Shown here: positions 27,225 through 35,930 of the stretch, one piece after another | Position numbering within the stretch: position 1 is the first letter of the stretch | Layout: each line of letters starts with the position of its first letter | From: Acidimicrobiales bacterium | GTDB taxonomy: Bacteria; Actinomycetota; Acidimicrobiia; Acidimicrobiales; CADCSY01 | DNA: 49,731 bases | Assembly: GCA_030446545.1 (NCBI GenBank) | Contig: JAUJNB010000017.1 | Span: 1-49,731, forward strand | Direction of reading: 5' to 3' | The notes under the pieces: generated by a model | Databases searched by the model: none | Told to the model about the DNA's origin: nothing | The model's input: the letters and a program-made list of their open reading frames with translations, nothing else | Position numbers and translations under genes: made by a program

Positions 27225-29552
27225 CTAGCTAGCCCCAGCGGCTCCCACCCGCCGATCCTCCCGCGGCCCGACACCGGCAGAGACCCTGGCGGGGTCGCGC
27301 TCGGCGCCGTTGGTCTCGAGGGGTGTGGCCGGGATGTGGCCCACCACTCGGGTACCGCAATCGGGGGCGCTGATGACGTCCAGCGTCCCGTTGAGGGCCC
27401 CGAGGCGGTCGGACATGTTCTGCAGACCTGCCCCCAGGGCGATGCTGGCCGAGTCGAAACCACAACCATCGTCGACGACGGTGAACTGGAGGGCACCGTC
27501 CACTTGGGCGAGGTGGATGTCGACCCGGTCGGCGCGGGCGTACTTGCAGACGTTCTGGACTGCCTCCAGACAACAGAAGTACACCGCCGCCTCGACCTCC
27601 TGGGGATAGCGGCCAATGCCCCCGGCCTCCACCTCGACCGGGATGGGGGCCTTGGCCGCTTGGGACGCCAACGCCGCTCGGAGCCCGTCGGCGGCCAGCA
27701 GGGGGGGATAGATCCCCCGGGCCAGGTCGCGTAGCTCCTCCAGCGCGTCGCCGGCCTGCTCCTTGATCTGGCCGAGCATCTCGATCAGGGGACCGGCCTC
27801 GGCTCCGAGGTCGCCGGCCATGCCCTCGGCCAGGGCCAGGTGCACCTTCAGGGCGACGAGCTGCTGCTGGGCGCCGTCGTGCAGGTTGCGCTCGGTCCGC
27901 CGCCGCCCCTCGTCCTGGGCCGAGACCAACCGCTGCCGTGATGCCTGGAGCTCCTCCAGCCGGAGTCGCAGCTCCGCGGTGAGTTGCAGGTTGCGAAAGA
28001 CCAGACCGGCCTGGCGCCCGAAGTCGGCGAGCAGCTTCTCCTCGACCGGCGAGAGGTCCTCGTTCAGTGGCTTGACGATGGACAGGGCGCCGAACAGCTC
28101 GCCATGGTGGAGCACCGGGACGGCCTGGCTGGCGTAGGGGATCGGTGGCAGGGTGCCATCGCCGACGGGGAGGGGCTCCGCTTCAGCGAGGGGGCGATCG
28201 GACCATGACGCTTGAGGCCGCAGCTCGTCACCCACCTTCAGCCAGACGTCGGCCCTCGAGGCCCCGGTTCCTTGCGCGAGGATCCGGGCCATCCGCCCCA
28301 GCAGCTCGTCGGTGCCCACGACGTCGGTGACGCGTTCGGCGAACTCCGAGAGGGCTTCGTAGGGCGTGGCCCGCTTCCCGTAGACCAGCCGGTTGGCCAG
28401 CCGTTGCACCCGTTCCTTCACCGGCTGGAAGGTGGCGGCCACGATGAAGGTCGCCACGATGGGCAGGGCCAGGTCCTGTTCCTGGGGCCGGCCCACGAAA
28501 CTGCCCACGCCCACCACCACCCCCACGTAGACGGCGGAGACGAAGCCGGCGAGCACGCCGTAGACGAGCGTGCGGCTGATGAGCTTGTCGACGTCCCAGA
28601 GGCGGAAGCGGAAGATGCCGGCCAGGAGGGCGATGGGGATGAGGAGGAACACCGGCTGGAACAACCGGAAGAGGGCCACGGGCAGCACCACGATCGCCCG
28701 ACCCTCGAGCTGGCCCGGCCCCGCTTCCTCGGCCACGCTGGTGAGGGCCAGGAGGCTGACCACCAACGCCGGCGACAGGGCCCAGAACAACAGGCGCGAC
28801 TGCTGGCGCAGGAGCTGGTCCGAGCTGCGCCGGTAGCGGTAGGCCTGGGCCAGGACGCCGGCGGCGGGAGTCAGCAGTCCGAACACGACGACCAAAGTGA
28901 GGGTGCGCGATCCTGTGGGGTAGGCCCAGGCGGCCAACGCCACGACGGCAACGGCCACGGCGTAGAACGTCGCCAAGGGCCCGGGCCGCCAACGGGGGAC
29001 GAGTCGGCCGTCGGGGAAGAGCAGCAAGGCGAGGAGATAGGCCACGGCAGCCACCACCTGGAAGCCGACGTGGGTGACCGCTTCGAGCGGGCTGGGTTCG
29101 AAGGCCTCGTACAGCGCGTGGGCCTGAAGGTTGAACACCGCGGCGGTGCCCACGAGACCGAAAGCCAGCAACGGGGCGGTCCGGTCCTTGGGCCGGAGCC
29201 AGAACAAGAAGCCGGCCAGCGCCAGGTTGGCCAGGCTGAAGCCGTAGTCGAGGACGAGTTGCCAGCCCGACCCGCTGCGGTGGGCGGTGTCGGCCATGCG
29301 GCGCGCCAGCCGGCCGAAGAGCGAGTCCGACAAGGCGGCCTCGTGAAGCCAGTCGTGCAGCGCGGTATCGACCCCGGCTCGGGCCGCAACTGCGCCGAGG
29401 GCCAGCACAACGACAGCGAAGGCCGCGAAGGCCAGGAAGCCCAACGAGACCACACTGAGCCCGCGGGCCCGCTCGGGAGGGGAGGAACGCAGCGTCGTGT
29501 CGCAGGCGACGGTGCCGGGAGGCGGTGACGACTGCCCGGACGGCTGGTCCAT
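27225..29552 (-). CDS. Polytopic sensor histidine kinase (HisKA_3/NarL-type)
   Basis: A 775-residue kinase. The N-terminal half has about ten membrane helices (about 40-320) ending in a linker (FRLWDVDKLISRTLVYG). A GAF-like domain follows (about 340-500, EALSEFAERVTDVVGTDELL onward), then a coiled coil and HisKA_3 with ERNLHDGAQQQLVALK, phospho-His at 558. The HATPase carries NVCKYARAD and VVDDGCGFDSASIALGAGLQNMSDR. Such kinases pair with NarL-type regulators, yet none is encoded here. Its ATG overlaps the stop of the upstream cupredoxin gene (TGATG), so the two are coupled and may form one sensing unit. Confidence 0.88.
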   Translation of the reverse strand: MDQPSGQSSPPPGTVACDTTLRSSPPERARGLSVVSLGFLAFAAFAVVVLALGAVAARAGVDTALHDWLHEAALSDSLFGRLARRMADTAHRSGSGWQLVLDYGFSLANLALAGFLFWLRPKDRTAPLLAFGLVGTAAVFNLQAHALYEAFEPSPLEAVTHVGFQVVAAVAYLLALLLFPDGRLVPRWRPGPLATFYAVAVAVVALAAWAYPTGSRTLTLVVVFGLLTPAAGVLAQAYRYRRSSDQLLRQQSRLLFWALSPALVVSLLALTSVAEEAGPGQLEGRAIVVLPVALFRLFQPVFLLIPIALLAGIFRFRLWDVDKLISRTLVYGVLAGFVSAVYVGVVVGVGSFVGRPQEQDLALPIVATFIVAATFQPVKERVQRLANRLVYGKRATPYEALSEFAERVTDVVGTDELLGRMARILAQGTGASRADVWLKVGDELRPQASWSDRPLAEAEPLPVGDGTLPPIPYASQAVPVLHHGELFGALSIVKPLNEDLSPVEEKLLADFGRQAGLVFRNLQLTAELRLRLEELQASRQRLVSAQDEGRRRTERNLHDGAQQQLVALKVHLALAEGMAGDLGAEAGPLIEMLGQIKEQAGDALEELRDLARGIYPPLLAADGLRAALASQAAKAPIPVEVEAGGIGRYPQEVEAAVYFCCLEAVQNVCKYARADRVDIHLAQVDGALQFTVVDDGCGFDSASIALGAGLQNMSDRLGALNGTLDVISAPDCGTRVVGHIPATPLETNGAERDPARVSAGVGPREDRRVGAAGAS

Positions 29553-30838
29553 CAGCCCTGGACGACGAGCGTTCCGACCATCTTGGGATGGATCAGGCAG
29601 GCGTAGGCGTAGGTGCCGGGCCGGGTGAAGGTGATGCTGAAGGTGTCCTGATCGCTGAAGTTCAGCCCGGTGGAGCGGAACCCGGTGCCGTCCCAGGTCC
29701 CGGCGTCGACCTGTGCCGGCATCGGTGGTTGATCGCTCTCCCAGTTGCGCTCGGGGGGGCCGGGCCAGCCCACCGGTTCCTCGGCCTGCGGGTTGTAGGT
29801 CGTCGTGCCGTCTTCGGCCACGGTGAAGACCGGGAAGTACTCGGGCACGTTGAAGCTGAGGGTGTGGCCACGAACGAAGGTCCACGTGACCTTCTCTCCC
29901 ACCCTGGCCTCCAGGCTGCGGGGGATGAACTCGTTGACGAGGCCGTGGATGAACCGGTTGCCCTCGAAGAAGGGGGTGGGCACGCCCACGATCCGGGCCT
30001 GGCCGGCGTCGATGCTGTACGAGCTCTCGGGGTCCCCGCCCTCGACCACCTGACCGGAGGTGGCGGCCTTGAAGTTGCGCTCCATGGGGGTGATGTCCGC
30101 CCGCTGTTCCTCGAGGGCGGCCCGGGCCACCTCGCTCTGGGCGGGAATCTCCGATCCCTGGGCCACCACTTCGATCTCCCCGTTCTGGAGCGGGCCGTGC
30201 ACGTTGCAGTAGTAGGCGTAGGTGCCGGTGGGGATGTCGTCGGAGAGCCTGACCCGGAAGGTGTTGCCGTCGACGCCCTCATAGGGGATGACTCCGCTGT
30301 TGTAGATGGCCTGCCGGCCGTTGAACGCGGGTTGGGCCTTCTTCGGACACGGCGAGGTCTCGTCTCCCGGGTAGGTGCCCGAGAACTCCTCTTGCTCCAC
30401 GTAACACGGCTGGGCGGCGTTCTGCGCCAAACCATCCTCACCGAAGGCGTAGGGAAGGGCCTCGGCGAAGGTTTCGAACTCCGTGGGCTCGCCTTCTGGA
30501 AACGCTCCGGTGGACTCCACCTGGGTGAACAGATCGATGAGGGGGGCGATCTTCTCATCGACCAGCGTCCCCATGGTGACGCTGTGGGGCTCGCCCGTCC
30601 AGGTCTGCTTGAACTCGACCGTGTCGCCCGGGCGGACCTGCACCCGCCTCGGGTAGTTCTCGAGCATCGAGGTGGCGAAGGCGTCGTGGTTGTAGTCCAC
30701 CTGCACGGTCCTCGTCTGCGCCCCCGCCGAGCTCCCGGCACCGGAGCCGCACGCTCCCACCAGGACGAGCACCGCGATCAGCGCCGACACTCGTCGGCCG
30801 GTCCCCACCGGGATCACCCGTTCCACGACCAACCTCAC
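29552..30838 (-). CDS. Double-cupredoxin lipoprotein
   Basis: A 428-residue exported protein. A signal peptide ends in lipobox LVLVGAC with the lipidated Cys at 30. Two plastocyanin/cupredoxin domains follow. The first has PHSVTMG and TYAYYCNVHGPLQNGEIEV; the second has HTLSFNVPEY and GTYAYACLIHPKMVGTLVV. Each supplies a His, a C-x2-H and, in the second, a Met suited to type 1 copper. A long insertion containing a C..C pair (CYVEQEEF, SPCPKKAQP) splits the first domain. It probably binds copper on the outer face of the membrane, upstream of and coupled to the histidine kinase. Confidence 0.85.
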   Translation of the reverse strand: MRLVVERVIPVGTGRRVSALIAVLVLVGACGSGAGSSAGAQTRTVQVDYNHDAFATSMLENYPRRVQVRPGDTVEFKQTWTGEPHSVTMGTLVDEKIAPLIDLFTQVESTGAFPEGEPTEFETFAEALPYAFGEDGLAQNAAQPCYVEQEEFSGTYPGDETSPCPKKAQPAFNGRQAIYNSGVIPYEGVDGNTFRVRLSDDIPTGTYAYYCNVHGPLQNGEIEVVAQGSEIPAQSEVARAALEEQRADITPMERNFKAATSGQVVEGGDPESSYSIDAGQARIVGVPTPFFEGNRFIHGLVNEFIPRSLEARVGEKVTWTFVRGHTLSFNVPEYFPVFTVAEDGTTTYNPQAEEPVGWPGPPERNWESDQPPMPAQVDAGTWDGTGFRSTGLNFSDQDTFSITFTRPGTYAYACLIHPKMVGTLVVQG

Positions 30839-30964
30839 CCGTTATTTTCTCTGTGGCCACTCAGCCTGTGGCCGCCCAGAAAGATCGTACTTCTTGGGCC
30901 ATCCCCACGAAAGGCCCTCGGCGGTCGATCCTCGGCCGGACGGGTCTGCCGGGCCCCGGATCGT

Positions 30965-31165
30965 TCACAGGTCGTCGGTGCGGACGTCCATGCCGGCGCC
31001 GGCCAGGCCACCCTCGAGTCGCTCCCGCTGGGCTGCCGTCAAGGGCTCGGCGCCGGGTCCGTCGGGCGACGGCACGTCGAGCATGGTGGCGGCGTGGACG
31101 AGGAGACGGTCGTAGGAGACCAGATCGGCCTCCCAGCCCTCTCGGGTCAGCTGCTCGTAGCCCAC
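30965..31165 (-). CDS. Small hypothetical protein downstream of cobO
   Basis: A helical 66-residue protein from GTG 31165 (VGYEQLTREGWEADLVSYDRLLVHAATMLDVPSP...). The frame is open further upstream (STPRSIEEVGAELRRRRRAL) to a CTG overlapping the cobO stop, so the true protein may be up to ~87 residues with coupled translation. No family recognised. The tight position after cobO suggests cotranscription. Confidence 0.5.
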   Translation of the reverse strand: MGYEQLTREGWEADLVSYDRLLVHAATMLDVPSPDGPGAEPLTAAQRERLEGGLAGAGMDVRTDDL

Positions 31166-31224
31166 CAGCGCCCGCCGTCGGCGCCGGAGCTCGGCCCCGA
31201 CCTCTTCGATCGACCTCGGCGTGC

Positions 31225-31749
31225 TCAGTACTCGATGCCCTTCTTGGCCATGATGCCCTGATCGAAGGCGTGCTTGACCTTGCGCATCTCCGTCACCGTG
31301 TCGGCCACCTCGACCAGCGCCTCGTGGGCGTCGCGACCGGTGAGGACCACGTTGGTGTGCTCGGCCCGGTCACGAATGCCACCCACCACGTCGTGGGCGG
31401 GGACCCAGCCGTAGGTGACGATGTAGGTGAGCTCGTCGAGGATGATCAGGTCGTGGGCACCGGCCGCCAGCAGGTCCCGGGCCACGTCCCAGGCGTGGCG
31501 GGCCTTGGCCGCCGATTCGTCGAGGTCGGTGGACTCCCAGGTGAAGCCGTCCCCCAGGGTGTGCCACTCGATGCCCAGGTGGTCGGCCAGCTTGCGCTCG
31601 CCGGTCTGCCAGTCGCCGCCCTTGACGAACTGGACGACCGCCACCCGCCAACCCCGGGCCCAGCCCCGGCCCATCACCCCGAAGGCCGACGACGACTTGC
31701 CCTTGCCGTGGCCGGTGTTGAGCACGACCACCGAGGGGATGCGAGCCAT
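31225..31749 (-). CDS. cobO: Cob(I)yrinic acid a,c-diamide adenosyltransferase
   Basis: A 174-residue CobO/CobA/BtuR enzyme that adenosylates corrinoids during adenosylcobalamin synthesis or salvage. The N-terminal ATP-binding P-loop-like VVLNTGHGKGKSSSAFG, then MGRGWARGWRVAVVQFVKG, DLIILDELTYIVTYGW and VVLTGRDAHEALVEVADTVTEM are diagnostic. ATG at 31749 follows a TAGCGC hexamer by 5 nt, so the transcript may be leaderless. Together with metH it shows the organism uses cobalamin. No other cobalamin genes are in the window. Confidence 0.94.
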   Translation of the reverse strand: MARIPSVVVLNTGHGKGKSSSAFGVMGRGWARGWRVAVVQFVKGGDWQTGERKLADHLGIEWHTLGDGFTWESTDLDESAAKARHAWDVARDLLAAGAHDLIILDELTYIVTYGWVPAHDVVGGIRDRAEHTNVVLTGRDAHEALVEVADTVTEMRKVKHAFDQGIMAKKGIEY

Positions 31750-31917
31750 GTCGAGCGCTACCGACCGGCTGGGTCGACAGTGGCGCAAGATGCGCTTCCT
31801 GCGGCCGGAAGGTTCACGAGGCCAGCCTACGCTCGACCTCACCCCAACGTCCCGGGTCAGGCGTGAGAGGCCGGGCTCATGTCCTGCGGCACGGCCTACC
31901 ACACCACCTTCGGCCGG

Positions 31918-32000
<83 letters not shown>

Positions 32001-32060
32001 GAGTGCCAGTGCGACAGGTTACCCGCAGGCGGGCCACCCTCGGCCGGAGGGGGGCATGGG

Positions 32061-32066
32061 TACACT
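32061..32066 (+). promoter_or_regulatory. -10-like element of the fhaA cluster
   Basis: TACACT ends six bases before the GTG of fhaA, in a spacer between tRNA-Leu and the cluster. It probably drives a leaderless transcript for the whole division/kinase operon. Confidence 0.45.
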
Positions 32067-32072
32067 CTCGGC

Positions 32073-32732
32073 GTGGGACTCAAGGGCTTCGAGCGGCGGC
32101 TCGAGCGGCTGGTGGAGGGCGCCTTCGCCCGTGCCTTCAAGAGCTCGTTGCGCCCGGTGGAGCTGGGCCGACGCCTGACGAGGGAGATGGACCGCCAGCG
32201 TACGGTCAACGTCCGGGGTGAGATGGCCGCCCCCAACGATTTCACCATCACCCTCGGTCCCGACGACCACGGTCAGTTCGCCGAGATCGGCGACAGCCTG
32301 GCCAGTTCCCTGGCCGACGCTGCCCGCGAGCACGCCCGCGACGAGGGGTACGCCTTCATGGGGCCGGTCGAGGTCCGCCTCGAGCGCGACCAGGAGCTCG
32401 GCGCCGGCTCCTTCGGCCTGTCGGCCCGTTTCAAGGAAGGGGTGGCCGGCACCGGTGGGGGGTCCCTCGTGCTCTCCGACGGGACCCGCGTGACCTTGGC
32501 CGACTCCGTCATCAGCCTCGGTCGCTCGCCCGACTGCTCGGTCCACTTGGCCGACTCCAGTGTGAGTCGTCGCCACGCCGAGCTGCGACCCGCCGGCGAC
32601 AGCTGGCTGTTGGTCGACAACGGCTCCACCAACGGCACTCGGGTGAACGGGGCCACCATCACCGAGCGCCGCCTGGCGGACGGCGACACCATCACCGTGG
32701 GCGACGCCAAGCTGCACTTCGAAGCGTCGTAG
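32073..32732 (+). CDS. fhaA: FhaA: DUF3662 plus FHA domain protein
   Basis: A 219-residue protein with the DUF3662 domain (about 1-115; GLKGFERRLERLVEGAFARAFKSSLRPVEL). A C-terminal FHA domain follows (about 130-215) with GRSPDCSVHL, SRRHAEL and NGSTNGT phosphothreonine-recognition signatures. Mycobacterial FhaA binds phosphorylated partners of PknB and regulates peptidoglycan synthesis, and here it opens the same cluster. It is shorter than the mycobacterial protein, lacking the long Pro/Gln linker. GTG start with a well-spaced -10-like hexamer. Confidence 0.92.
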   Translation: MGLKGFERRLERLVEGAFARAFKSSLRPVELGRRLTREMDRQRTVNVRGEMAAPNDFTITLGPDDHGQFAEIGDSLASSLADAAREHARDEGYAFMGPVEVRLERDQELGAGSFGLSARFKEGVAGTGGGSLVLSDGTRVTLADSVISLGRSPDCSVHLADSSVSRRHAELRPAGDSWLLVDNGSTNGTRVNGATITERRLADGDTITVGDAKLHFEAS

Positions 32733-32737
32733 CCTCC

Positions 32738-33214
32738 GTGCCCGAGTCCCTGCTCACCATCCTCAAGCTGTGCGCCCTCGCCCTGCTCTACCTGTTCTTC
32801 CTGCGGGTCCTGCGGGCGGTGTGGGCCGAGGTGGCCTCCACCCGTACCGCCGCCGCTGCCGTCCCCCAGGCGCCGCCGGGGCGGGTCAGCGCTCCCCGGC
32901 GATCGGCCGGGCGACGGGAGAAGGCCTCGTCACACCTCACGGTGATGGAGCCCGCTGAGCAGAAAGGCCGGAGCTTCACCCTGGCCGACGAGCTCACCGT
33001 GGGACGGGCCGCCGGCTGCCAGATCACCCTCGACGACAACTACGTCTCTCAGCTCCACGCCCGCGTCTTCCTGCGAGACGGCATGCTCTACGTTGAGGAT
33101 CTCGGCTCCACCAACGGCACCTACTTGAACAGCCACAAGGTCTCCTCCCCGGTCGCCTTCAAGCGGGGCGACCGCCTCAAGATCGGGTCCACCGTGATGG
33201 AGCTGACCAGTTGA
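32738..33214 (+). CDS. fhaB: FhaB: membrane-anchored FHA protein
   Basis: A 158-residue protein with an N-terminal membrane anchor (about 4-26, LTILKLCALALLYLFFLRVLRAVW), a short linker, and an FHA domain (about 65-155) with VGRAAGC, SQLHARV and GSTNGTYLN. It corresponds to mycobacterial FhaB/FipA, which recruits phosphorylated division proteins. GTG start 5 nt after fhaA; its stop overlaps the pstP TTG start (TTGA). Confidence 0.9.
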   Translation: MPESLLTILKLCALALLYLFFLRVLRAVWAEVASTRTAAAAVPQAPPGRVSAPRRSAGRREKASSHLTVMEPAEQKGRSFTLADELTVGRAAGCQITLDDNYVSQLHARVFLRDGMLYVEDLGSTNGTYLNSHKVSSPVAFKRGDRLKIGSTVMELTS

Positions 33215-34623
33215 CCGCGCTGCGGGCCGGCGCCGCCACCGATACCGGACAGGTCCGGGCCAACAACCAGGACGCCGTCCTGGTGGCCGAGCCCATGTTC
33301 GCCGTGGCCGACGGGATGGGCGGCCACGCCGCCGGCGAGATCGCCAGCCAGGTGGCCATCGAATCGCTCCAGGACGACGACGTCTCCTCCCGCCAGGCCC
33401 TGGCCGAGGCCGTCCGCCGGGCCAACCGGGCTGTCTGGGAGCGGGCCAAGGGCGACGCCGAGCTGCGGGGCATGGGCACCACCATGTGCGTGGTGGCCCT
33501 GGTCTCGGGCGCCGGATCAGCAGTGGCCGGTGACGAGGGTGACAGCGACCACGACGGCGAGCGCATCGTCGTGGCCAACGTGGGCGATTCCCGCGTCTAC
33601 CAGTTCCACGACGGCGACATCACCCAGATCACCGACGACCACAGCCTGGTCGAGGACCTGGTCCGGGAAGGTCGCCTCTCTGCCGACGAGGCCCGGACTC
33701 ACCCCCAGCGCAACATCCTCACCCGGGTGCTGGGCAACGAGCCCGACGTCGAGGTGGACACCTGGGAGATCGTCCCCCAGCGGGGCGACCGCTACCTGCT
33801 GTGCAGCGACGGACTGTTCAACGAGGTCGACGACGACCGCCTGGCCGCGGTGCTGCGACGCCTGGCCGACCCCGAGTACGCCGCTCGGGAGCTGGTATCC
33901 CTGGCCAACCAGAACGGCGGGCGGGACAACGTCAGCGTGGTGGTGGTCGACGTGGTCGACGACGACGACCGGTCCGCCACCGCCTCCGCCGCCCTGGCCA
34001 CCGCCACCCCCACCGTGGCCACCGCGGGTCCCTCCACCACCAGCGTGCCCGCCGCCGGCGAGTCGTCGTCATGGCCCGCCGGCGGGTCCGGGTCGGCTCC
34101 CTCGCCGGCCTCGGGGACGACCAGGGTGGCCCCGAGCGGTGGGGTCTCCGGTGCCCCGGGCCCATCGGCCGAGCCAGCCAGGGCGGGCCGGGCGGCCAGG
34201 GCGGGCCGGCCGGGCCGGGGTGACCGGCCCAGGCGGGTCACCTGGCGCTCGCTGCTGTTCGTCTGCAGCCTGCTGGTCGTGCTCGGGGGCGCGGTGGCCG
34301 CAGTGGCCTGGTTCGCCCGGAGCACCTACCACGTCGGGGTGAAGAACGAACAGGTCGTCATCTACCGGGGCCGCCCCGGCGGCCTGCTGTGGATCCAGCC
34401 CACGCTGGCCGAGCGCACCGACCTCACCCTGGCCGACGTCCCCCCGGCTCGACGGCCCGACGTCGAGTCCGGCCGGGAGGAGCCGTCGCTGGCCCAGGCC
34501 CGCCAGTACGTCACCGCCCTGGAGGAGCAGGCCGAGGCCGAGCGCCGTCGCGCCGCGGCGGAGACCACCACCACGTCGACCACCACCACGATCGGGGCTC
34601 CCACCGGGCCGGGGGGCCTTTGA
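33211..34623 (+). CDS. pstP: PP2C serine/threonine phosphatase
   Basis: A 470-residue membrane phosphatase that reverses PknB phosphorylation. The cytosolic PP2C domain (about 5-245) has RANNQDAVLV, FAVADGMGGHAAGE, VANVGDSRVY, LLCSDGLFNEV and GGRDNVSVVVVD, supplying the metal-binding aspartates. A Pro/Ser/Ala-rich linker (about 255-340), one membrane helix (about 345-370) and an extracytoplasmic domain with a Thr-rich end follow. The start is TTG at 33211, overlapping the fhaB stop by 4 nt. Confidence 0.94.
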   Translation: MTALRAGAATDTGQVRANNQDAVLVAEPMFAVADGMGGHAAGEIASQVAIESLQDDDVSSRQALAEAVRRANRAVWERAKGDAELRGMGTTMCVVALVSGAGSAVAGDEGDSDHDGERIVVANVGDSRVYQFHDGDITQITDDHSLVEDLVREGRLSADEARTHPQRNILTRVLGNEPDVEVDTWEIVPQRGDRYLLCSDGLFNEVDDDRLAAVLRRLADPEYAARELVSLANQNGGRDNVSVVVVDVVDDDDRSATASAALATATPTVATAGPSTTSVPAAGESSSWPAGGSGSAPSPASGTTRVAPSGGVSGAPGPSAEPARAGRAARAGRPGRGDRPRRVTWRSLLFVCSLLVVLGGAVAAVAWFARSTYHVGVKNEQVVIYRGRPGGLLWIQPTLAERTDLTLADVPPARRPDVESGREEPSLAQARQYVTALEEQAEAERRRAAAETTTTSTTTTIGAPTGPGGL

Positions 34624-35930
34624 TCCCCGTCGTACGGCGCAACACCGAGCTCGGCCTGATCCTGCTCGTCATCATCATCACCGCCGGCACCTACACCCTG
34701 GCCAGCCTGGGCACCACGTCGGACCTGCCCGCCGACATCGGCCCCTTCCTCGGCATCGTCCTGGCCCTGCTCGCCGGCGCCCACGTGGCCACCCGTCACC
34801 TGGCACCGGGGGGCGACGGGGTCCTGCTGCCCATTGCCGGCCTGCTCAACGGTCTGGGCTACGTCTGGATCGCCCGCCTCGACGAAGACCTGGCCGGCCT
34901 CCAGGCCACGTGGACGGCCGTGGGCATCACGGCCTTCGTGGGCACGCTGGCCCTGGTCCGGCGTACCCGTGACCTCGAGCGCTACCGCTACACCTTCATG
35001 CTCGTCGGCGTCGGGCTGTTGCTGTTGCCCCTCGTGCCGGTCGTGGGCAAGACCGTCAACGGGGCCAGGATCTGGGTCGAGCTCGGGCCCATCAGCTTCC
35101 AGCCGGGGGAGTTCGCCAAGATCATCCTGGCCGTGTTCTTCGCCTCCTACCTGGTCGACAAGCGCGAGTTGCTGGGCATGGCCGCCAACCGCATCGGGCC
35201 CCTGACCCTGCCCAACCTGCGCCACTTCGGCCCCGTGCTCCTGGCCTGGGCCGCCTCCCTGTTGGTCATGACCGCCCAGCGCGACCTCGGGTCGTCGTTG
35301 TTGTTCTTCGCCCTGTTCGTGGTCATGTTGTGGGTGGCCACCGAACGGGCCTCGTACCTGGCCGTGAGCGGCCTGCTCTTCGCCGGAGGGGCCTTTGCCG
35401 CCTGGAGTGTCTTCGCCCACGTGCAGCAGCGCATCGCCATCTGGCTCGACCCGTGGTCCGACGTCACCGACCAGGGCTTCCAGGTGGTCCAGGCCACCTT
35501 CGCCCTGGCCTGGGGAGGCGTGGCCGGCACCGGGCCGGGCCTGGGCAACCCCGACCGCATCCCCCTCATCGAGACCGACTTCATCTTCGTCGCCATCGGC
35601 GAGGAGCTGGGCCTGCTGGGCTCGACCGGCATCATCGTGGCCTACCTGCTCATGGTGGGAACCGGCCTGCGCATCGCCCTGCGGGCCGAGACCCCGTTCA
35701 ACAAGCTGCTCGCCACCGGGTTGACCACCATCCTCGGCATCCAGTCGTTCATCATCATCGGCGGGGTCACCCGCCTGGTCCCCCTCACCGGGATCACCCT
35801 GCCCTTCGTCTCCTATGGCGGGTCCTCCTTGATCGCCAACTACATCCTGCTGGCCCTGCTCATCCGCATCTCCGACGACAACGCCTCGGCCGGGGTCGGT
35901 GCCGACCGCCGCGCCGGGGCTGCACCATGA
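34620..35930 (+). CDS. FtsW/RodA/SpoVE family peptidoglycan polymerase
   Basis: A 436-residue polytopic SEDS protein with about 10-11 membrane helices. Family features are VNGARIWVELGPISFQPGEFAKI, TAQRDLGSSLLFF, GPGLGNPDRIPLIETDFIFVAIGEELGLLG and LPFVSYGGSSLIANY. It polymerises glycan strands with the class B penicillin-binding protein encoded next. Sequence alone does not settle FtsW versus RodA; the cluster position is that of mycobacterial rodA. The TTG start overlaps the pstP stop (TTGA) and its own stop overlaps the pbpA ATG (ATGA). Confidence 0.93.
   Translation: MIPVVRRNTELGLILLVIIITAGTYTLASLGTTSDLPADIGPFLGIVLALLAGAHVATRHLAPGGDGVLLPIAGLLNGLGYVWIARLDEDLAGLQATWTAVGITAFVGTLALVRRTRDLERYRYTFMLVGVGLLLLPLVPVVGKTVNGARIWVELGPISFQPGEFAKIILAVFFASYLVDKRELLGMAANRIGPLTLPNLRHFGPVLLAWAASLLVMTAQRDLGSSLLFFALFVVMLWVATERASYLAVSGLLFAGGAFAAWSVFAHVQQRIAIWLDPWSDVTDQGFQVVQATFALAWGGVAGTGPGLGNPDRIPLIETDFIFVAIGEELGLLGSTGIIVAYLLMVGTGLRIALRAETPFNKLLATGLTTILGIQSFIIIGGVTRLVPLTGITLPFVSYGGSSLIANYILLALLIRISDDNASAGVGADRRAGAAP

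Noticed and set aside
28212..29528. 438-codon plus-strand open frame over the histidine kinase
   Set aside because: Antisense shadow of a gene with full kinase motifs; the product is Gly/Glu/His-rich without structure.
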